NCBI GenBank assembly: GCA_029204225.1
Contig: CM055097.1
Span: forward strand, 45,496,050 to 45,560,049
Direction: 5' to 3'
Source: Diphasiastrum complanatum
Taxonomy: Eukaryota; Streptophyta; Lycopodiopsida; Lycopodiales; Lycopodiaceae
DNA length: 64,000 nt
Shown one piece after another: positions 61,899 to 64,000 of the stretch (position 1 is its first letter; each line of letters starts with the position of its first letter). The translations under genes and the position numbers were made by a program. The notes under the pieces are model-generated. The model had not been told where the DNA came from and made no database searches. It worked only from the letters and a program-made list of their open reading frames with translations.

Positions 61899-62519
61899 TC
61901 TTTAGTGAGGAGCCATCCATAATATGCCATCTATTCATACAATTTAGGTTTGAATTAGTCTAGGATTGGAGACCCCCTTGAAAATCAAGATGTATAGTAA
62001 AAACAGTAAATGATCTAAATAAAAAGCTATTAGAGTTTAAATTGAATTACAATGCCTGCTTGCAAGCTTTCCCGCTCACTCAATCCCACTTTAGGATTGC
62101 CTATTCCTTACATCCTAATTGTAGCGACATCATTTGGAAGCCTGTACTTTTCTATTTTGGATTCCGCTTTTACTACGTTCTAGTCGTGTTTTGAACACCA
62201 GTGAGGTTTGGATGCCCCATCTCTATAAGATTGATGAGCATATAGGAAGCATACTATCTAAAAATCAAAACATAAGAATCAACAATTTTTCTAAATTGGC
62301 TAATTTTATGTTATTTGTTGTGTTTGTAATTGTGCATACTGGCAATTTACCATAAGGAGATGAATTACATTTAGATCACTCTAGCGATGAAGACATTACT
62401 CAAGTTAACAGAGTAAGTGATAAACATGTTTGTACATTCATAATAAATTTGTTAATAATTGGACATGACTTAGAATATGCTAAAGTAACATGTACTTAAT
62501 GTTGTTTTTCAAAGAAAAA
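61899..62519. other. Anonymous stretch before the CACTA remnant
   Basis: AT-rich. The stretch near 62355-62415 reads ELHLDHSSDEDITQVN and might be degenerate transposase. Nothing else is seen. Confidence 0.3.
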
Positions 62520-62960
62520 CTATTTTCAAGAGAAAATAAGGTGCACATGCATTAAGTGTGATGGGCAAAAGATGCATGAAAGACGCATTGTAGAAAATCA
62601 TTTATGGAAGATTTATGGAAATTGGACGAAAAAATCAGGATCAACCATCAAATTTGGAAGAGGTTGAGGTTTGTTTTAAATGATTATTAATTTTGTACTC
62701 TATTTTAGTGAAAAGACCTTATTCGGTTCAATACATTGAAAGTGGAAATGAAATCCTACCTAAAGTGCCATGGATTCTTACAAAAGAGCAACTCTCACAT
62801 GTTAAATGTGTCATAAAACAAATGAGAACTCCAACAGGCTATGCACATTTTTTAGCAAATCATTTACCACAGATGGAAAATTAAGTGGATTAAAATTGCA
62901 TGATTGGCATTAGATGTTGTAATTCATACTTCCTTCTATTTGAGGTTGTTTCAATGATGA
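62520..62960 (+). pseudogene. CACTA (En/Spm) transposase remnant
   Basis: Two segments in the right order. Near 62536-62670 the plus strand reads RCTCIKCDGQKMHERRIVEN, then HLWKIYGNW, resembling the transposase-associated N-terminal zinc-binding domain. Near 62762-62960 it reads VPWILTKEQLSHVKCVIKQM, then RTPTGYAHFLANHLP and GKLSGLKLHDWH, the typical GKLSGLKSHDxH motif of CACTA transposases. The central transposase is missing and stops are present. Terminal CACTA repeats were not found. Confidence 0.6.
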
Positions 62961-64000
62961 CGTATGAAATACACTTTACAAATTATCATCGATGATAAGG
63001 TTTGTATATCCTTTATAAATACTTGTACAAAGATGTGCTATTCACTTTTTTTTAGTGCACGTGCTAATCAACTTAGTGTGGGCTCAATATTGTAGGTGGA
63101 TTTCTTCAAAAGAAATAAAAAAGAACGAGTTGAAATCCATGAAAATCAAAATGATCTAAATGGTGTGTTTGTTGGAAAAAGATTTTCCAACTTCCTTTTT
63201 AGATATGCAAGTTCATCTTCTAGTGCATTTGGTCAAAGAAGTATCAATTGCAGGACCTGTGTAGTGCTTTATGAAAGTTTTGAAGGGCTTTGTGAGACAA
63301 AAGGCAAGGCCAAAAGGTAGAATTGTATAAGGTTGGCTCAATGTTCAAAAATCTTTATTTTATATCACTAAAATAATCTCGTAATTGCATCCTACAAGTG
63401 CAAAAATGTTGTGTGAAGAAGAACATAAACATGTTAAGGGTGAAGTGTCACAAGGAAATGGTATGGAAAAGAGACTTTCATCTCAATTAAAAGAAAAAAT
63501 TGACATGTTCATTTTGTATAATTGTGGACATATGGAAAAGTGGACCAGCCAAAAAAGAAAGAAACATTACATTAAAATGAAGGAGAAATTCAATAGAAGA
63601 AGAAGAAGAAGAGCATAGGCAAGCCATTCTTTAAAGAATGACGAATCCTTGGGACTTTTACTTCCACAGTGCACTCGTGAATGGGTTCTTTATTGTTAGA
63701 AAGAACCAAAGATACGAAATAAGGTAACCTCGTGGTTTTCAAAGGGTACCAAGCCCATAACCCCTTGTGAATACGAGATACTTCATATATTACTTTGCCT
63801 TTCTTGCTAGAGGAACCCAGGGCCAAAGGCTCACCTCACTCCGGGAATATGCTTATGCGTCATCCAGAACTGTTCCTGAGGTCTCTGTGAGGACCGAGGG
63901 CACCAGGGCTCTTGCAATTCGCCCACTTCTGCAATATGTCTGCCTGATTTTGAAAGGCATGTGCAAATATTAATATATAGCCTTTTTTGTGGTATCAAGA
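62961..64000. other. Unassigned right edge
   Basis: Plus-strand frames at 63096-63320 and 63385-63618 are basic and Lys/Arg-rich (QKRKKHYIKMKEKF). They may be further CACTA-associated sequence, but I cannot name them. Near 63830-63965 a stretch reads SLREYAYASSRTVPEVSVRT, then EGTRALAIRPLLQYV, with exon-like composition. The window ends before this can be judged. Confidence 0.25.

Overview
The window is nuclear DNA of a land plant with a repeat-rich genome. Three things show this: an intron-containing gene for plastid ribonuclease J with a plant-specific trihelix C-terminus, a nepenthesin-type aspartic protease, and nested plant Ty1/copia and Ty3/gypsy LTR retrotransposons with plant primer-binding sites. 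The species cannot be fixed from sequence alone. The repeat load and long GA/CT microsatellites would suit a gymnosperm or fern-like genome, but that is inference. No bacterial operon, CRISPR array, rRNA or tRNA gene was found.

Layout. 1-3.6 kb: the last three recognisable exons of the RNase J gene (+). 3.6-8.3 kb: mostly anonymous, with weak retroelement scraps. 8.3-13.0 kb: a large inverted repeat with arms of about 1.4-1.5 kb around a 1.8 kb centre, bordered by an (AC)n tract. 13.0-24.2 kb: a pile of decayed elements. These are Copia-1 (+, mosaic), an extra reverse transcriptase fragment, Copia-3 (-) split by Copia-2 (+, lacking RT and RNase H), and the 3' LTR of a gypsy element (Gypsy-1). 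24.2-26.8 kb: an unfamiliar long ORF on the minus strand in the post-pol position of Gypsy-1. 28.0-29.4 kb: the aspartic protease gene, the only complete host-type gene. 30.8-32.5 kb: a second copy of the Copia-2 family (-). 35.7-38.5 kb: gypsy integrase followed by a second copy of the unfamiliar ORF (+). 38.8-39.8 kb: another gypsy RT (-). 41.8-47.1 kb: Copia-4 (-), inserted in the RNase H region of Copia-5 (-, 47.1-51.7 kb). 51.8-61.9 kb: the gag half of Gypsy-2 (-) with its 5' LTR, interrupted by Copia-6 (+). Copia-6 is full length, with 655-bp LTRs differing at about two positions, a perfect 5-bp target duplication and an unbroken 1317-codon gag-pol. 62.5-63.0 kb: a CACTA transposase remnant.

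How the parts relate. The host genes have separate functions: chloroplast RNA processing and secretory or vacuolar proteolysis. Most of the rest is a stratified record of transposition. Copia-6 is the youngest layer. Gypsy-1, Gypsy-2 and the 35.7-38.5 kb fragment appear to belong to related Athila/Tat-like families. They share a repeated GGCGAAGG / CCTTCGCC motif in the leaders of gag and of the extra ORF. That ORF, together with its conserved hairpin leader, is the best candidate here for something poorly described.
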